From Pseudomonas lalucatii (GTDB lineage: Bacteria > Pseudomonadota > Gammaproteobacteria > Pseudomonadales > Pseudomonadaceae): a DNA stretch of 64,000 nt. The notes under the pieces were generated by a model. The model made no database searches. It was not told the DNA's origin and was given only the letters and a program-made list of their open reading frames with translations. The DNA is taken from the NCBI RefSeq assembly GCF_018398425.1, contig NZ_JADPMV010000001.1, forward strand, positions 1,984,001 through 2,048,000, given 5' to 3'. Below, piece by piece: positions 7,866 to 16,772 of this stretch (its first letter is position 1; each line of letters begins with the position of its first letter). A program made the translations under genes and the position numbers.

Positions 7866-9059
7866 TCAGCCGCGCACGCGCGGTTCGCGGGGCATGCCCA
7901 GCGCGCGTTCGGCGATGATGTTGCGTTGGATTTCGTTGCTGCCGCCGTAGATGGTGTCCGAGCGACTGAACAGGAACATCGACTGCAGGCGGCCCAGTTG
8001 GTAGGGCCCACCCTCCAGCAGCTCAGCCTCGGCGCCGAGCACGTCCATGGCCAGCTTGCCCAGCTCCAGGTGCCAGGTAGACCAGCCCAGCTTGTAGATC
8101 ATCGCCTCGCGCTGCAGCCGCCCGTCCTGCGGGCCCGAGAGCATGCGCAGGGAGTTGGCGCGCAGAATGCGCAGGCCGCTCCAGGCCCTGGCGATGCGCT
8201 GGCGCAGCAGCGGATCGGCGGCGGCGCCATTGGCCCGGGCTATGGCGATGATCTCTTCCAGCTCGTTGTGGAACAGCATCTGCTGGCCCAGGGTCGAGAC
8301 TCCGCGCTCGAAGCCGAGCAGCGCCATGGCGATCTTCCAGCCCTCGCCCGGCGCGCCGAGGATATTGGCCGCGTCGGTCTCGGCGTCGTCGAAGAACACC
8401 TCGTTGAACTCGCTGGTGCCGGTCAGCTGCTCGATCGGCCGCACCGTGACGCCCGCCTGGGCCATGGGCACCAGCAGGAAGGACAGGCCCTGGTGGCCGA
8501 CGCTGCCCGCTTCGGTGCGGGCGATGACGAAACACCAGTCGGACTCGTGGGCCAGGGAGGTCCAGACCTTCTGCCCGTTGATCCGCCATTTGCCGCCGGC
8601 CTCGTCCAGCGTCGCGCGGGTCTTGACGTTGGCCAGGTCCGAGCCGGCGCCCGGCTCGGAATAGCCCTGGCACCAGAACTCGCTGCCGCTGACTATGCCG
8701 GGCAGCAGGCGGCGCTTCTGCTCGTCCGTGCCGAAGGCGGCGATGGTCGGCCCGGCCAGGCCCTCGCCGATATGGCCCATGCGCCCGGGGCCGCCGGCGC
8801 GGGCGTATTCCTCGTGGAAGATCACCTGCTGGTTGATCGACAGGCCGCGACCGCCGTGCTCCGGCGCCCAGCCGACGCAGGTCCAACGGCCGCCTGCCAG
8901 CTTGCGCTCCCAGGCCTTGCGCTGCTCGGGAAAGCTGTGCTCGTCGCCCGGGCCGCCGCGAAAGCGCAGCTCCTCGAACTCGCCGCCCAGATTGGCCGCC
9001 AGCCAGGCGGCGACCTCGGCGCGAAATACCTCGTCCGCGGCGGTGAATCCTAGCTTCAT
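7866..9059 (-). CDS. ipdE1: Acyl-CoA dehydrogenase, IpdE1/FadE30-like
   Basis: FAD-dependent acyl-CoA dehydrogenase of 397 residues. Visible: GGPGDEHSFPEQR near the N-terminus, CQGYSEPGAGSDLA, VWTSLAHESDWCFVIARTE, GFERGVSTLGQQ and the C-terminal IYGGSNEIQRNIIAER. These phrases match the FadE30 type of steroid acyl-CoA dehydrogenase, which forms an alpha2beta2 complex with a FadE33-type partner (IpdE1-IpdE2) and desaturates the HIC-CoA intermediate. The partner is the next gene upstream, overlapping by four bases (ATGA at 9056-9059), in line with a stoichiometric complex. Confidence 0.87.
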   Translation of the reverse strand: MKLGFTAADEVFRAEVAAWLAANLGGEFEELRFRGGPGDEHSFPEQRKAWERKLAGGRWTCVGWAPEHGGRGLSINQQVIFHEEYARAGGPGRMGHIGEGLAGPTIAAFGTDEQKRRLLPGIVSGSEFWCQGYSEPGAGSDLANVKTRATLDEAGGKWRINGQKVWTSLAHESDWCFVIARTEAGSVGHQGLSFLLVPMAQAGVTVRPIEQLTGTSEFNEVFFDDAETDAANILGAPGEGWKIAMALLGFERGVSTLGQQMLFHNELEEIIAIARANGAAADPLLRQRIARAWSGLRILRANSLRMLSGPQDGRLQREAMIYKLGWSTWHLELGKLAMDVLGAEAELLEGGPYQLGRLQSMFLFSRSDTIYGGSNEIQRNIIAERALGMPREPRVRG

Positions 9060-10243
9060 GGCTGTTCTCCGGCTTGTGGGGCGTCCAGCAGCGCGGCGGC
9101 GATGCGCTCGCGGTGCCAGGACGGCGCGCCGAGAAAGGCCTCGCCGGCCCGGGCGCGCTTGAAATAGAGGTGCGGGTCGTACTCCCAGGTGAAGCCGACG
9201 CCGCCGTGCAACTGGATGGACTCGGCCGCGCAGTGGAAGAAGGCCTCGCCGCACTCGGCCTTGGCCAACGCCGCGGCCAGCGGCAGCTCGGCGGCCACCG
9301 CCGCGTCGCCCTCCGGGTCCAGCGCCTCCTGAGCCACGCAGGCGGCGTAGTAGGCCGCCGAGCGTGCGCACTCGACCTGCAGCATCATGTCCGCGGCGCG
9401 GTGCTTGAGCGCCTGGAAGCTGGCGATCGGCCGGCCGAACTGCTGGCGTTCCTGCATATAGGCGACGCTCAGGTCGAGCACCTGCTGGGCGCCGCCGGTC
9501 TGCTCGGCGGCCAGGCCGATACAGGCCAGTTGCAGGGTGCGTTCGAGCCGCGGCCAGGCCATGCCGAACTCGCCCAGCAGGCAGTCGGCGTCGAGATACA
9601 GGTTGTGCAGTTCGATGCGTGCCTGGCGGCGGGTCTGGTCCATGGCCGGCAGCGCCTGGCGCTGGATGCCGGCGCTGTCACTGGCGACCGCGAACAGGCT
9701 GATGCCCGCCGCGCCGGTCGAACCTGGGGTGCGCGCGGCGATGATCAGCAGATCGGCACTGTGGCCATCGAGCACGTAATTCAGCGTGCCGTTGAGCACG
9801 AAGCCCTGGCCTTCGGCGACCGCCGTGGCCTGCACGGTGTCGGCATCCCAGCGGTTGGCGCCGGCGAACGCCAGGGTGGCGGTGTGGCTGCCCACGGCGA
9901 TGCGCGGCAGCCAGGTGTTCTTCTGCTGCTCGCTGCCGGCCAGCAGCAACGCCGGGGTGGCCAGACAGGCGGTGGCGAAGAACGGCGAACAGAGCAGGCG
10001 GCGACCCATCTGTTCCAACAGGATCGCCAGCTCGACATAACCCAGGCCCAGGCCGCCGTACTGCTCGGGGATATGCAGGGCCGGCCAATACATCTCTGCG
10101 CACAGGCGCTGCCACAGCTCGGCGTCATAACCGTGCTCACTGACCATCGCCGTGCGTACCGCGGCGGAGTCTGACACCTGCGCGAGAAAACCCTCGGCGG
10201 ACGTGCGAATCATTTCCTGCTCGTCGCTGAATGCAAATTCCAT
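9056..10243 (-). CDS. ipdE2: Acyl-CoA dehydrogenase, IpdE2/FadE33-like partner
   Basis: Acyl-CoA dehydrogenase of 395 residues. It shows an MEFAFSDEQEMIRTSAEGFL start, the IPEQYGGLGLGYVE segment, YMQERQQFGRPIASFQALKHR and a QLHGGVGFTWEYDPHLYFKR C-terminal motif. This is the subunit type that pairs with FadE30-like proteins to build a heteromeric steroid dehydrogenase. The ATG at 10243 is chosen over one further upstream because the protein starts with the usual helix there. It is first in its transcript; a divergent promoter region (10244-10482) precedes it. Confidence 0.85.
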   Translation of the reverse strand: MEFAFSDEQEMIRTSAEGFLAQVSDSAAVRTAMVSEHGYDAELWQRLCAEMYWPALHIPEQYGGLGLGYVELAILLEQMGRRLLCSPFFATACLATPALLLAGSEQQKNTWLPRIAVGSHTATLAFAGANRWDADTVQATAVAEGQGFVLNGTLNYVLDGHSADLLIIAARTPGSTGAAGISLFAVASDSAGIQRQALPAMDQTRRQARIELHNLYLDADCLLGEFGMAWPRLERTLQLACIGLAAEQTGGAQQVLDLSVAYMQERQQFGRPIASFQALKHRAADMMLQVECARSAAYYAACVAQEALDPEGDAAVAAELPLAAALAKAECGEAFFHCAAESIQLHGGVGFTWEYDPHLYFKRARAGEAFLGAPSWHRERIAAALLDAPQAGEQP

Positions 10244-10343
10244 AGGCGCGCCTTCTGCTCGTCTGACGGAGGCGCACACGACTAGGCCCCCTTCGCCGAG
10301 GAGTCTGGCGGCTCACCGGCGCGGCGGAATCGTTACCGCCGCC

Positions 10344-10361
10344 TAGTCCGAATGGCCGATG
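10344..10361 (+). promoter_or_regulatory. Possible third copy of the steroid-cluster motif
   Basis: TAGTCCGAATGGCCGATG in the divergent region between ipdE2 (minus) and the small plus-strand ORF. Its reverse complement agrees with the tesB copy at 14 of 18 bases and with the tesD copy at 13 of 18, keeping CATCG at one end and ACTA at the other. Its orientation is opposite to the other two relative to the steroid genes. It could serve either direction. Confidence 0.35.
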
Positions 10362-10482
10362 CCCGGACCGCTCGGGCGCTCCTGGCTCACCCCCTACGGC
10401 GCCCGACGCCGTTCTAAGGCCGATGGCGATGGGCGTATAGTCGCCAGCTATACACAGTGAGCCGATGGGGAGCGCTAACGGG

Positions 10483-10674
10483 ATGGACGAGCAGGAGCAG
10501 TCGGGGCCGATCACCGACGAGGAGGTATTGGCCTATATGCAGCGCCAGCTGAGGTCCGGGCGGGTCAAGCCGGCGGTGCTGGTGGAGCTGACGCAGAAGG
10601 CCTATGCGCAGGTCTCCCGCGAGCGGATCCTCCACTGCTTCGACCAGCTGGACTCCTCGTTGCTCAAGCGATAG
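10483..10674 (+). CDS. Small hypothetical protein
   Basis: Predicted 63-residue acidic/helical protein (MDEQEQSGPITDEEVLAYMQ start, ending DQLDSSLLKR). GGGGAG at 10467-10472 is well placed for this ATG; an in-frame ATG at 10465 has no clear ribosome site. No domain is recognised. It is divergent from ipdE2 and precedes the TPR gene by about 90 bases. Codon use is like the neighbourhood. Confidence 0.5.
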   Translation: MDEQEQSGPITDEEVLAYMQRQLRSGRVKPAVLVELTQKAYAQVSRERILHCFDQLDSSLLKR

Positions 10675-10766
10675 AAGCGGCGAGACGTGCGGCACGGCAC
10701 CGGTGTGGCGTGCCGCACTCGCGCTCGGCTTCCCGGCTATATTTCCAGATGCACCGGGAGGTCGAC

Positions 10767-12107
10767 ATGAGCAGCTTCGATAAGCGTGGCAACCCCGTTT
10801 CCTATGGTTCGCAGCAGGCCGTAGAGGCGCTGGACCGGGTCTGCGACCTGCTGCATGCCTATCAGGCCGACCCACTGGCTGAGGTCGACCGACTCATCGC
10901 CGAGCATCCCGACTTTGCCCTGGCCCATGCCTTTCGCGCCGGGGCCCTGGCGACCGCCACCGACAAGGCCTTCGAGGATGAACTGGGCAAGAGTCTGCGG
11001 GCCGCCGAAGCGCTGCTGGCGCAGGCCAACGAGCGTGAACGGATGCACATCGGCGCACTGCGGGCATGGTTCGAGGGCGACTGGGAACGGGCGGTCGAGC
11101 GCTGGGGCCGAGTGTCGATCGCCTACCCGCGCGACCTGCTGGCGCTGCAATTGGCCCATCTGGGCGACTTCTATCTGGGCTACTCGCAGATGCTGCGCGA
11201 TCGCGTGGCGCGGGTGCTACCGCATTGGCATCAAGACATCCCGGGCTTCGGCTTCGTCAAGGGCATGTATGCCTTCGGCCTGGAAGAGGCCGGCGATTAT
11301 CGGCACGCCGAAGAACAAGGGCGCGCAGCCGTGGCCTTGAACAGGCAGGATGGCTGGGCGGTGCATGCCGTCACCCATGTCATGGAAATGCAGGGACGCA
11401 GCGCAGAGGGCGCGCAATACCTGGCCGGTAACGCCGACGGCTGGGCGCCCAACAGCATGTTCGCCTTTCATCTCTGGTGGCACAAAGCCCTGTTCCACCT
11501 GGAAGCCAATGACGCGGCCAGCGCGCTGCAGATATACGACCAGCACATCTCTGCCGCAGGGTTCACCCAAGCGCTCGAGCTGCTCGATGGCTCCTCCCTG
11601 CTCTGGCGCCTGGCGCTCCTGGGCCATGAGGTCGGCGCGCGCTGGAATGCGCTGGCGGAAAAGTGGCGGGCACGCAGCGACGACGCTTACTACGCCTTCA
11701 ACGATGTGAACGCGATGCTGGCCTTCGCCGGCATTGGCGACCAGCAGGCCCAGGAGCGCCAGCTCGCGGCGGTCAGGCGTGCGGCGGCCGGCCAGGGCAG
11801 CAACGCGATGATGAGCCGGGAGATCGGCGTGCCGGCCTGCGAAGGGCTGGTCGCCTTCGCCCGAGGCCACTACCGGCAGGCCATCGACTGGTTATCGCCA
11901 CTGCGTGGCAAGGCCAATCGCTTCGGCGGCAGTCACGCCCAGCGCGACCTGTTTTCCTGGACCCTCACGGAAGCCGCCATTCGCCTCGGTGATCGGCCAC
12001 TCGCCGAGGCCTTCGTCGCCGAACGCCTGTCGTGGAAGCCGCACAGCCCACTCAACCGGGCCTGGGCGCAACGCGTCGGGCGGCTGCAGGCGCCGCAGTC
12101 GCCCTAG
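10767..12107 (+). CDS. Tetratricopeptide-repeat protein (TTC38-like)
   Basis: Protein of 446 residues, almost all paired helices with TPR-like spacing (for example ALAHAFRAGALATATDKAFE, EERMHIG-type and LEEAGDYRHAEEQGRAAVAL segments). The HVMEMQGRSAEGAQYL and HLWWHKALFHLE stretches are typical of the TTC38-like family, whose function is unknown in bacteria. CGGGAGG at 10756-10761 supports the ATG at 10767 rather than one at 10710. No signal peptide is seen, so it is cytoplasmic. It is unrelated by sequence to steroid enzymes but sits inside the cluster on the opposite strand. Confidence 0.78.
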   Translation: MSSFDKRGNPVSYGSQQAVEALDRVCDLLHAYQADPLAEVDRLIAEHPDFALAHAFRAGALATATDKAFEDELGKSLRAAEALLAQANERERMHIGALRAWFEGDWERAVERWGRVSIAYPRDLLALQLAHLGDFYLGYSQMLRDRVARVLPHWHQDIPGFGFVKGMYAFGLEEAGDYRHAEEQGRAAVALNRQDGWAVHAVTHVMEMQGRSAEGAQYLAGNADGWAPNSMFAFHLWWHKALFHLEANDAASALQIYDQHISAAGFTQALELLDGSSLLWRLALLGHEVGARWNALAEKWRARSDDAYYAFNDVNAMLAFAGIGDQQAQERQLAAVRRAAAGQGSNAMMSREIGVPACEGLVAFARGHYRQAIDWLSPLRGKANRFGGSHAQRDLFSWTLTEAAIRLGDRPLAEAFVAERLSWKPHSPLNRAWAQRVGRLQAPQSP

Positions 12108-12249
12108 CAGGCCGTTGAAAAACGTAGGCGAGGCAGCCGAGGCTAGGCAAAAACAGGCGAAGAAGCGGAGTTTACGAGCTGTAAATGAGCATTCTGAGCC
12201 TGTTTTTAACGACGCATCGGCAACGCAGGTAGTTTTTCAACAGCCTGCT
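12106..12249. repeat. MITE-like element with terminal inverted repeats
   Basis: A 144-bp non-coding unit bounded by AGCAGGCCGTTGAAAAAC (left) and the inverted GTTTTTCAACAGCCTGCT type end (right). A second inner inverted repeat, AAAAACAGGC versus GCCTGTTTTT, gives a long potential hairpin. The left end overlaps the stop codon of the TPR gene. No transposase is encoded; such ends occur widely in Pseudomonas genomes. Confidence 0.7.
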
Positions 12250-12281
12250 GGCGCCCCGCAGCCCCGGCGCACCAGGCAGGC

Positions 12282-13157
12282 TCAGCTGCCATAGACCTTC
12301 TGCGCCGGCACGGCCTCGGCGATCAGTTGCGCCACCGCCTCACCGACTTCGGCCGGCAGCCAGCGCCCGCCCTTGTCGCGCTCCGGGCCCTTGCGCCAGC
12401 CGTCGGCGATCGACAGCCTGCCGCCTTCCACCTCGAACAGCCGGCCGCTGACGTGCTGGGACTGCTCCGAGCCGAGCCAGACCAGCAGCGGCGCGACGTT
12501 CTCCGGGGCGAAGTAGTCGAAGCCCTCCTGCGGTTTCTGCATCACCTCGGCGAACACCTGTTCGGTCATGCCGGTGCGCGCGGCCGGGGCCAGGGCGTTG
12601 GCGGTGATGCCGTAGCGCGCCAGTTCGGCGGCCTGGACCAGGGTCAGGGCGGCGATGCCGCCCTTGGCCGCGGCGTAGTTGGACTGGCCGATGGAGCCCT
12701 GCAGCCCGGCGCCGGAACTGGTGTTGATGATCCGCGCGCGGACCTGGGCACCGCCCTTGGCCTGCTCGCGCCAGTACTTGACCGCATGGCTGGCGATGCA
12801 GAAATGGCCCTTGAGGTGCACGGCCATCACCGCGTCCCAGTCCGCCTCGCTGAGGCTGGCGAACATGCGGTCGCGGCAGATGCCGGCGTTGTTCAGCACT
12901 ACGTGCAGGTCGCCGAAGTGCTCGATGGCGGCGCGCACTATCTCGCCCGCCGCCTCGTAATTGGTGATGTCCTGGCTGTTGGCCAGGGCCGCGCCGCCCT
13001 GGCCCTGGATCTCGGCGACCACGGCGGCGGCGGCCTCGCGGTTGATGTCGTTGACCAGCACCTTGGCGCCTTCGGCGGCGAAGGCCAGGGCATAGGCCTT
13101 GCCCAGGCCGCCCCCGGCGCCGGTGATGATGACTACGCGGTCTTTGCAAATAGGCAT
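12282..13157 (-). CDS. Short-chain dehydrogenase (MFE/17beta-HSD4-like)
   Basis: SDR of 291 residues with VIITGAGGGLGKAYALAFA, VVLNNAGICRD, INTSSGAGLQGSIGQSNYAAAKGGIAAL (Ser, Tyr, Lys of the active site) and a longer C-terminal tail than classical SDRs. The GGGLGKAYAL pattern and the tail resemble the (3R)-hydroxyacyl-CoA dehydrogenase part of peroxisomal multifunctional enzyme and Rv3548c-type steroid-cluster SDRs. It probably oxidises a hydroxyacyl-CoA during ring or side-chain beta-oxidation. It lies downstream of the FadA6-like thiolase, separated by a REP pair. Confidence 0.8.
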   Translation of the reverse strand: MPICKDRVVIITGAGGGLGKAYALAFAAEGAKVLVNDINREAAAAVVAEIQGQGGAALANSQDITNYEAAGEIVRAAIEHFGDLHVVLNNAGICRDRMFASLSEADWDAVMAVHLKGHFCIASHAVKYWREQAKGGAQVRARIINTSSGAGLQGSIGQSNYAAAKGGIAALTLVQAAELARYGITANALAPAARTGMTEQVFAEVMQKPQEGFDYFAPENVAPLLVWLGSEQSQHVSGRLFEVEGGRLSIADGWRKGPERDKGGRWLPAEVGEAVAQLIAEAVPAQKVYGS

Positions 13158-13227
13158 TGTCGTTCTCCGGATAGTGAAAATTCCCGCCAGCCCGCAACCC
13201 GACTTCTGTCCGGACTAAGAATCAGGA

Positions 13228-13297
13228 TCGCGGGCATGGCCCGCTCCTACAGGACGCAGCGACGCCATGCCCTCGTAGGAGCGGCCCATGGCCGCGA
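13228..13297. repeat. REP pair (BIME-like)
   Basis: TCGCGGGCATGGCCCGCTCCTAC at 13228-13250 is repeated in inverted orientation at 13275-13297, each arm itself a GC-rich hairpin ending in the GCTCCTAC box typical of Pseudomonas REP sequences. It lies in the 164-base gap between the thiolase and the SDR genes and may stabilise or terminate the transcript. Confidence 0.75.
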
Positions 13298-13321
13298 TGC
13301 TTGCTGCCAAGGCAGCAAGGC

Positions 13322-14470
13322 TCAGAGTCTCTCGATAATCGTCACGTTGGCCTGGCCGCCGCCTTCGCACATGGTCTGCAGGCCGTAGCGGCCGCCGCTG
13401 CGTTCCAGCTCGTGGAGCAGGCTGCACATCAAGCGGGTGCCGGTGGCGCCGAGCGGATGGCCGAGGGCGATGGCGCCGCCGTTGACGTTGGTCTGCGCGT
13501 GGGGGTAGCCGGTTTCCTGGAGCCAGGCCATGGCCACCGAGGCGAAGGCCTCGTTGATCTCCACCCGGTCGATGTCGTCCAGGCGCATGCCGGCGCGCTT
13601 GAGCGCGTAGGCGGTGGCCGGAATCGGCGCGGTGAGCATCCAGATCGGGTCTTCGGCGCGCACGCTGATATGGTGAATGCGCGCGCGCGGGGTCAGGTCG
13701 TAGCGCCTGAGCGCCGCCTCCGAGACGATCAGCAGGGCGCTGGCGGCGTCGCAGGTCTGGCTCGACACCGCGGCGGTGACCCGCTCGCAGCCGAACAGGA
13801 AGTCCAGCTCGGCCATCTTCGCCAGGGTGGTCTGGCGCGGCGTCTCGTCCTGCGCGACGCCGGCCAGCGGCACGATTTCGCGGACGAAGCGGCCTTCGTC
13901 TATGGCGCGCAGGGCCCGCTGATGGGACTCCAGGGCATAGGCTTCCAGCGCTTCGCGCGACAACCCCCACTTCTCGGCGATCATCTGCGCCGCCTTGAAC
14001 TGGGTCGGCGGCTGCTTGCCGTAACGCCGCACCCAGCCCTCGGAGCCGGAGAAGGGATCGCTGAAACCCAGCGGCTCGGCGGCGGTCATGGCCGAGGAGA
14101 TGGGGATCTGGGTCATGCACTGCACGCCGCCGGCGATCACCACGTCCTGGGTGCCGCTCATCACCGCCTGCGCGGCGAAGTGCACGGCCTGCTGCGAGGA
14201 GCCGCACTGGCGGTCGATGGTGGTGCCGGGCACCGCCTGCGACAGGCCGGCGGCCAGCCAGCTGGTGCGGGCGATGTCGCCGGCCTGGGGGCCAATGGTG
14301 TCGACGCAGCCGAAGATCACGTCGTCGTACTCGTGGTCGGGAATGCCGTTGCGCGCGACCAACGCGCGCAGCACGTGGGCGCCCAGGTCGGCGGCATGGA
14401 TCTGGCTCAGACCGCCCTTGCGCCGCCCGGTGGGGCTGCGCAGGGCGTCGACTATATAGGCTTCAGCCAT
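13322..14470 (-). CDS. fadA6: FadA6-like steroid-ring thiolase
   Basis: Thiolase of 382 residues with Cys89 in [28 protein letters not shown] and [17 protein letters not shown] at the end. The [26 protein letters not shown] and [12 protein letters not shown] phrases closely track actinobacterial FadA6, which thiolyses the ring-opened product made by IpdAB. It lies downstream of two acyl-CoA dehydrogenases, matching the KstR2 gene set. The assignment is by remembered sequence; activity is inferred. Confidence 0.88.
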   Translation of the reverse strand: MAEAYIVDALRSPTGRRKGGLSQIHAADLGAHVLRALVARNGIPDHEYDDVIFGCVDTIGPQAGDIARTSWLAAGLSQAVPGTTIDRQCGSSQQAVHFAAQAVMSGTQDVVIAGGVQCMTQIPISSAMTAAEPLGFSDPFSGSEGWVRRYGKQPPTQFKAAQMIAEKWGLSREALEAYALESHQRALRAIDEGRFVREIVPLAGVAQDETPRQTTLAKMAELDFLFGCERVTAAVSSQTCDAASALLIVSEAALRRYDLTPRARIHHISVRAEDPIWMLTAPIPATAYALKRAGMRLDDIDRVEINEAFASVAMAWLQETGYPHAQTNVNGGAIALGHPLGATGTRLMCSLLHELERSGGRYGLQTMCEGGGQANVTIIERL

Positions 14471-14518
14471 AACAAAACCTCGAACAGGCTAAGACCGGCG
14501 GCCGATGCCGCCGGCGAA

Positions 14519-15580
14519 TCAATTGATGAAGGTCTGACCGGCGCCGGCGGGCAAGGCGCCGCCGAACAACGCCTCGCGCGCCCGCGCCTTGTGCCAGCCG
14601 CGGTCGCCCCAGACCTTGTCCAGGGCCCAGGCGCGTTTCATGAACAGCTGCAGGTCGACCTCCCAGGTGTAGCCCATGGCGCCATGCACCTGGATGGCGT
14701 TCTTGGCCGCCAGCAAGGCGGCCTCGGCGCAGGCCAGCTTGGCGTGGGAAACCTGCACCGCCGCCCCCGGCTGATCCTCGCTGACCGCATAGGCGGCGCG
14801 GTACAGCGGGCCCTTGGCGAATTCGATGTGCACCGCGACATTGGCCATCAGGTGCTTGACCGCCTGGAAGGAGCCGACCGGCTTGCCGAACTGCTTGCGC
14901 TCGAAGCTGTAGTCCACCGCCAGGTCGACCATGCGCTTGGCCAGGCCGAGCAGTTGCGCCGCCGTACCCAGGGCGCCGCGATTGCCGGTGGCGGCCCAGA
15001 GCGCGCGGCCCTGTTCGCCACTGGCCACGCAGCTGGCGGCACTCGGCGTCCAGTCGACGCGAAACAGCTGGCGGCTGGGGTCCACCGACTGGTTGCGGGT
15101 CAGTTGCACCGCCGCCCGCGGCAGCGCGTGCACCTCGTCGCCATGGGGCAGCAGCAGCAGGTCGGCGACATGCGCATCGCTCACCAGCGGGTTGCCCGGC
15201 TGGCCCACCGCCAGGCGCGCGCGGCCCTCGGCGACGCGGCTCAGCCAGTCGCTCTGCAGCTCCAGTTGCTCGTCGCCCAGACCACTGAGCAGCGGCACGC
15301 CGAGCAGCACTGTGTCCACCAGCGGCTCGGCCAACCCGGCATAGCCGCACTCCTGGGCCAGCAGAACGAAGTCCAGCTCGTTCAGGCTCAGGCCGCCATG
15401 GGCTTCCGGCACGGTCAGGGCGGTCAGGCCCAGCTCGGCGAGCTGCGTCCACAGCTCGTCGCTGCGTCCGCTGTCGGTCTGCCACAGCTCGCGGATGCGC
15501 TCGGGGGTGACCTCGTTGGTCAGGAAGCTCCTGACGTTGGCCTGGAACAGCAGTTGATCCTGGCTAAAGCTAAAGTCCAT
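14519..15580 (-). CDS. Acyl-CoA dehydrogenase, FadE32-like
   Basis: Acyl-CoA dehydrogenase subunit of 353 residues, shorter than canonical ones, as is typical for one partner of heteromeric steroid dehydrogenases. It has an MDFSFSQDQLLFQANVRSFL start, VPEAHGGLSLNELDFVLLAQE, DYSFERKQFGKPVGSFQAVK and IQVHGAMGYTWEVDLQLFMK. The partner is probably the gene immediately upstream (11-base gap). By analogy with FadE31/FadE32 it should act late in ring C/D breakdown, on the short branched dicarboxyl-CoA left after ring opening. Confidence 0.82.
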   Translation of the reverse strand: MDFSFSQDQLLFQANVRSFLTNEVTPERIRELWQTDSGRSDELWTQLAELGLTALTVPEAHGGLSLNELDFVLLAQECGYAGLAEPLVDTVLLGVPLLSGLGDEQLELQSDWLSRVAEGRARLAVGQPGNPLVSDAHVADLLLLPHGDEVHALPRAAVQLTRNQSVDPSRQLFRVDWTPSAASCVASGEQGRALWAATGNRGALGTAAQLLGLAKRMVDLAVDYSFERKQFGKPVGSFQAVKHLMANVAVHIEFAKGPLYRAAYAVSEDQPGAAVQVSHAKLACAEAALLAAKNAIQVHGAMGYTWEVDLQLFMKRAWALDKVWGDRGWHKARAREALFGGALPAGAGQTFIN

Positions 15581-15591
15581 GACGCCCCCTG

Positions 15592-16758
15592 TTATGCGCG
15601 CGGCATGCCGAGCATGCGTTCGGCGATGATGTTGCGCTGGATTTCGTTGGTGCCGGCGTAGATGGGCCCGGCCTGGGCGAACAGGAAGCCGTCCAGCCAG
15701 TGGCCGACTTCACCGGCGTCCGGGGCCTCGGGCAGCAGCTCGCCGCGCAGGCCGAGGATGCTCAAGGCGGTCTCGTGCATGCGCTGGTCCAGCTCCGACC
15801 AGAAGATCTTGTTGGTCGAGGACTCGGCGCCGATCTTGCCGCCCTTGCCCAGCTGCGAGGCGGTCATATAGGTGGCCAGGGTGTAGGCCTCGGCATCCAG
15901 GTAGGCGCGCATCACCGCCTCGCCTATGGCCGGGTCCTGGTCGGCCTGCTCGCGGTTGTCCAGGTACAACTGCACCAGGCGCCGCGCGGTTTCCTGGAAG
16001 CGCGCCGGCGAGCGCAGCATCAGCCCGCGCTCGAAGCCGGCGGTGGACATGGCCACCTGCCAACCCTGGCCGACGCCGCCGAGCACGTTCGCCGCCGGCA
16101 CCTCGACGTCGTCGAAGAACACCTCGGCGAAGCCCGGCAGGCCGTTGAGCTGCTCGATCGGCCGCACCGTGATGCCCGGGCTGTCGAGCGGCACCAGGAT
16201 GAAGGTCAGGCCGTGATGGCGGCTGGACTGCGGGTCGGTGCGGAAGATGCCGAACAGCCAATCGGCCCAGACCGCGCGGGTCGACCAGGTCTTCTGGCCG
16301 TTGATGACGTAGGTGTCGCCCACCCGCTCGGCGCGGCAGCGGATAGCCGCCATGTCGGAGCCGGCGCCCGGCTCGGACCAGCCCTGGGCCCAGATCTCCT
16401 CGCCGGTGGCCATCTTCGGCAGAAAGCGCGCCTGCTGCTCCGGGGTGCCGTACTCCATCAGGGTCGGGCCGAGCAGGAAGATGCCGTTCTGGTTGACCCG
16501 CGCCGGGGCACCGGCGCGGTAATACTCCTCCTCGAAGATCAGCCACTCGATCAGGTCGCAGCCGCGCCCGCCCAGTTCGCTCGGCCAGGTCACCATGCCC
16601 CAGCGCCCCTGGTTGAGGGTGGCCTCCCAGACGCGGTGCGCGGCGAAACCCGCCTCGGTGTCGAAGGATGGCAGCGGTGCGCTGGGCACGTTGGCCGCCA
16701 GCCAGGCGCGCACCTCGGCGCGGAAGGCCTGCTGGCGCTCGGTGTAGTGAAGGTCCAT
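15592..16758 (-). CDS. Acyl-CoA dehydrogenase, FadE31-like
   Basis: Acyl-CoA dehydrogenase of 388 residues. Visible: MDLHYTERQQAFRAEVRAWL, TWPSELGGRGCDLIEWLIFEEE, QGWSEPGAGSDMAAIRCRAE for FAD/substrate binding, and the C-terminal IYAGTNEIQRNIIAERMLG motif. It is the larger, FAD-binding subunit type and would pair with the short dehydrogenase downstream. The ATG at 16758 is chosen because upstream frames overlap the hydratase gene. Its place between EchA20-like and FadE32-like genes parallels known HIP-degradation operons. Confidence 0.83.
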   Translation of the reverse strand: MDLHYTERQQAFRAEVRAWLAANVPSAPLPSFDTEAGFAAHRVWEATLNQGRWGMVTWPSELGGRGCDLIEWLIFEEEYYRAGAPARVNQNGIFLLGPTLMEYGTPEQQARFLPKMATGEEIWAQGWSEPGAGSDMAAIRCRAERVGDTYVINGQKTWSTRAVWADWLFGIFRTDPQSSRHHGLTFILVPLDSPGITVRPIEQLNGLPGFAEVFFDDVEVPAANVLGGVGQGWQVAMSTAGFERGLMLRSPARFQETARRLVQLYLDNREQADQDPAIGEAVMRAYLDAEAYTLATYMTASQLGKGGKIGAESSTNKIFWSELDQRMHETALSILGLRGELLPEAPDAGEVGHWLDGFLFAQAGPIYAGTNEIQRNIIAERMLGMPRA

Positions 16759-16772
16759 AGAAGTCTGTCCTG

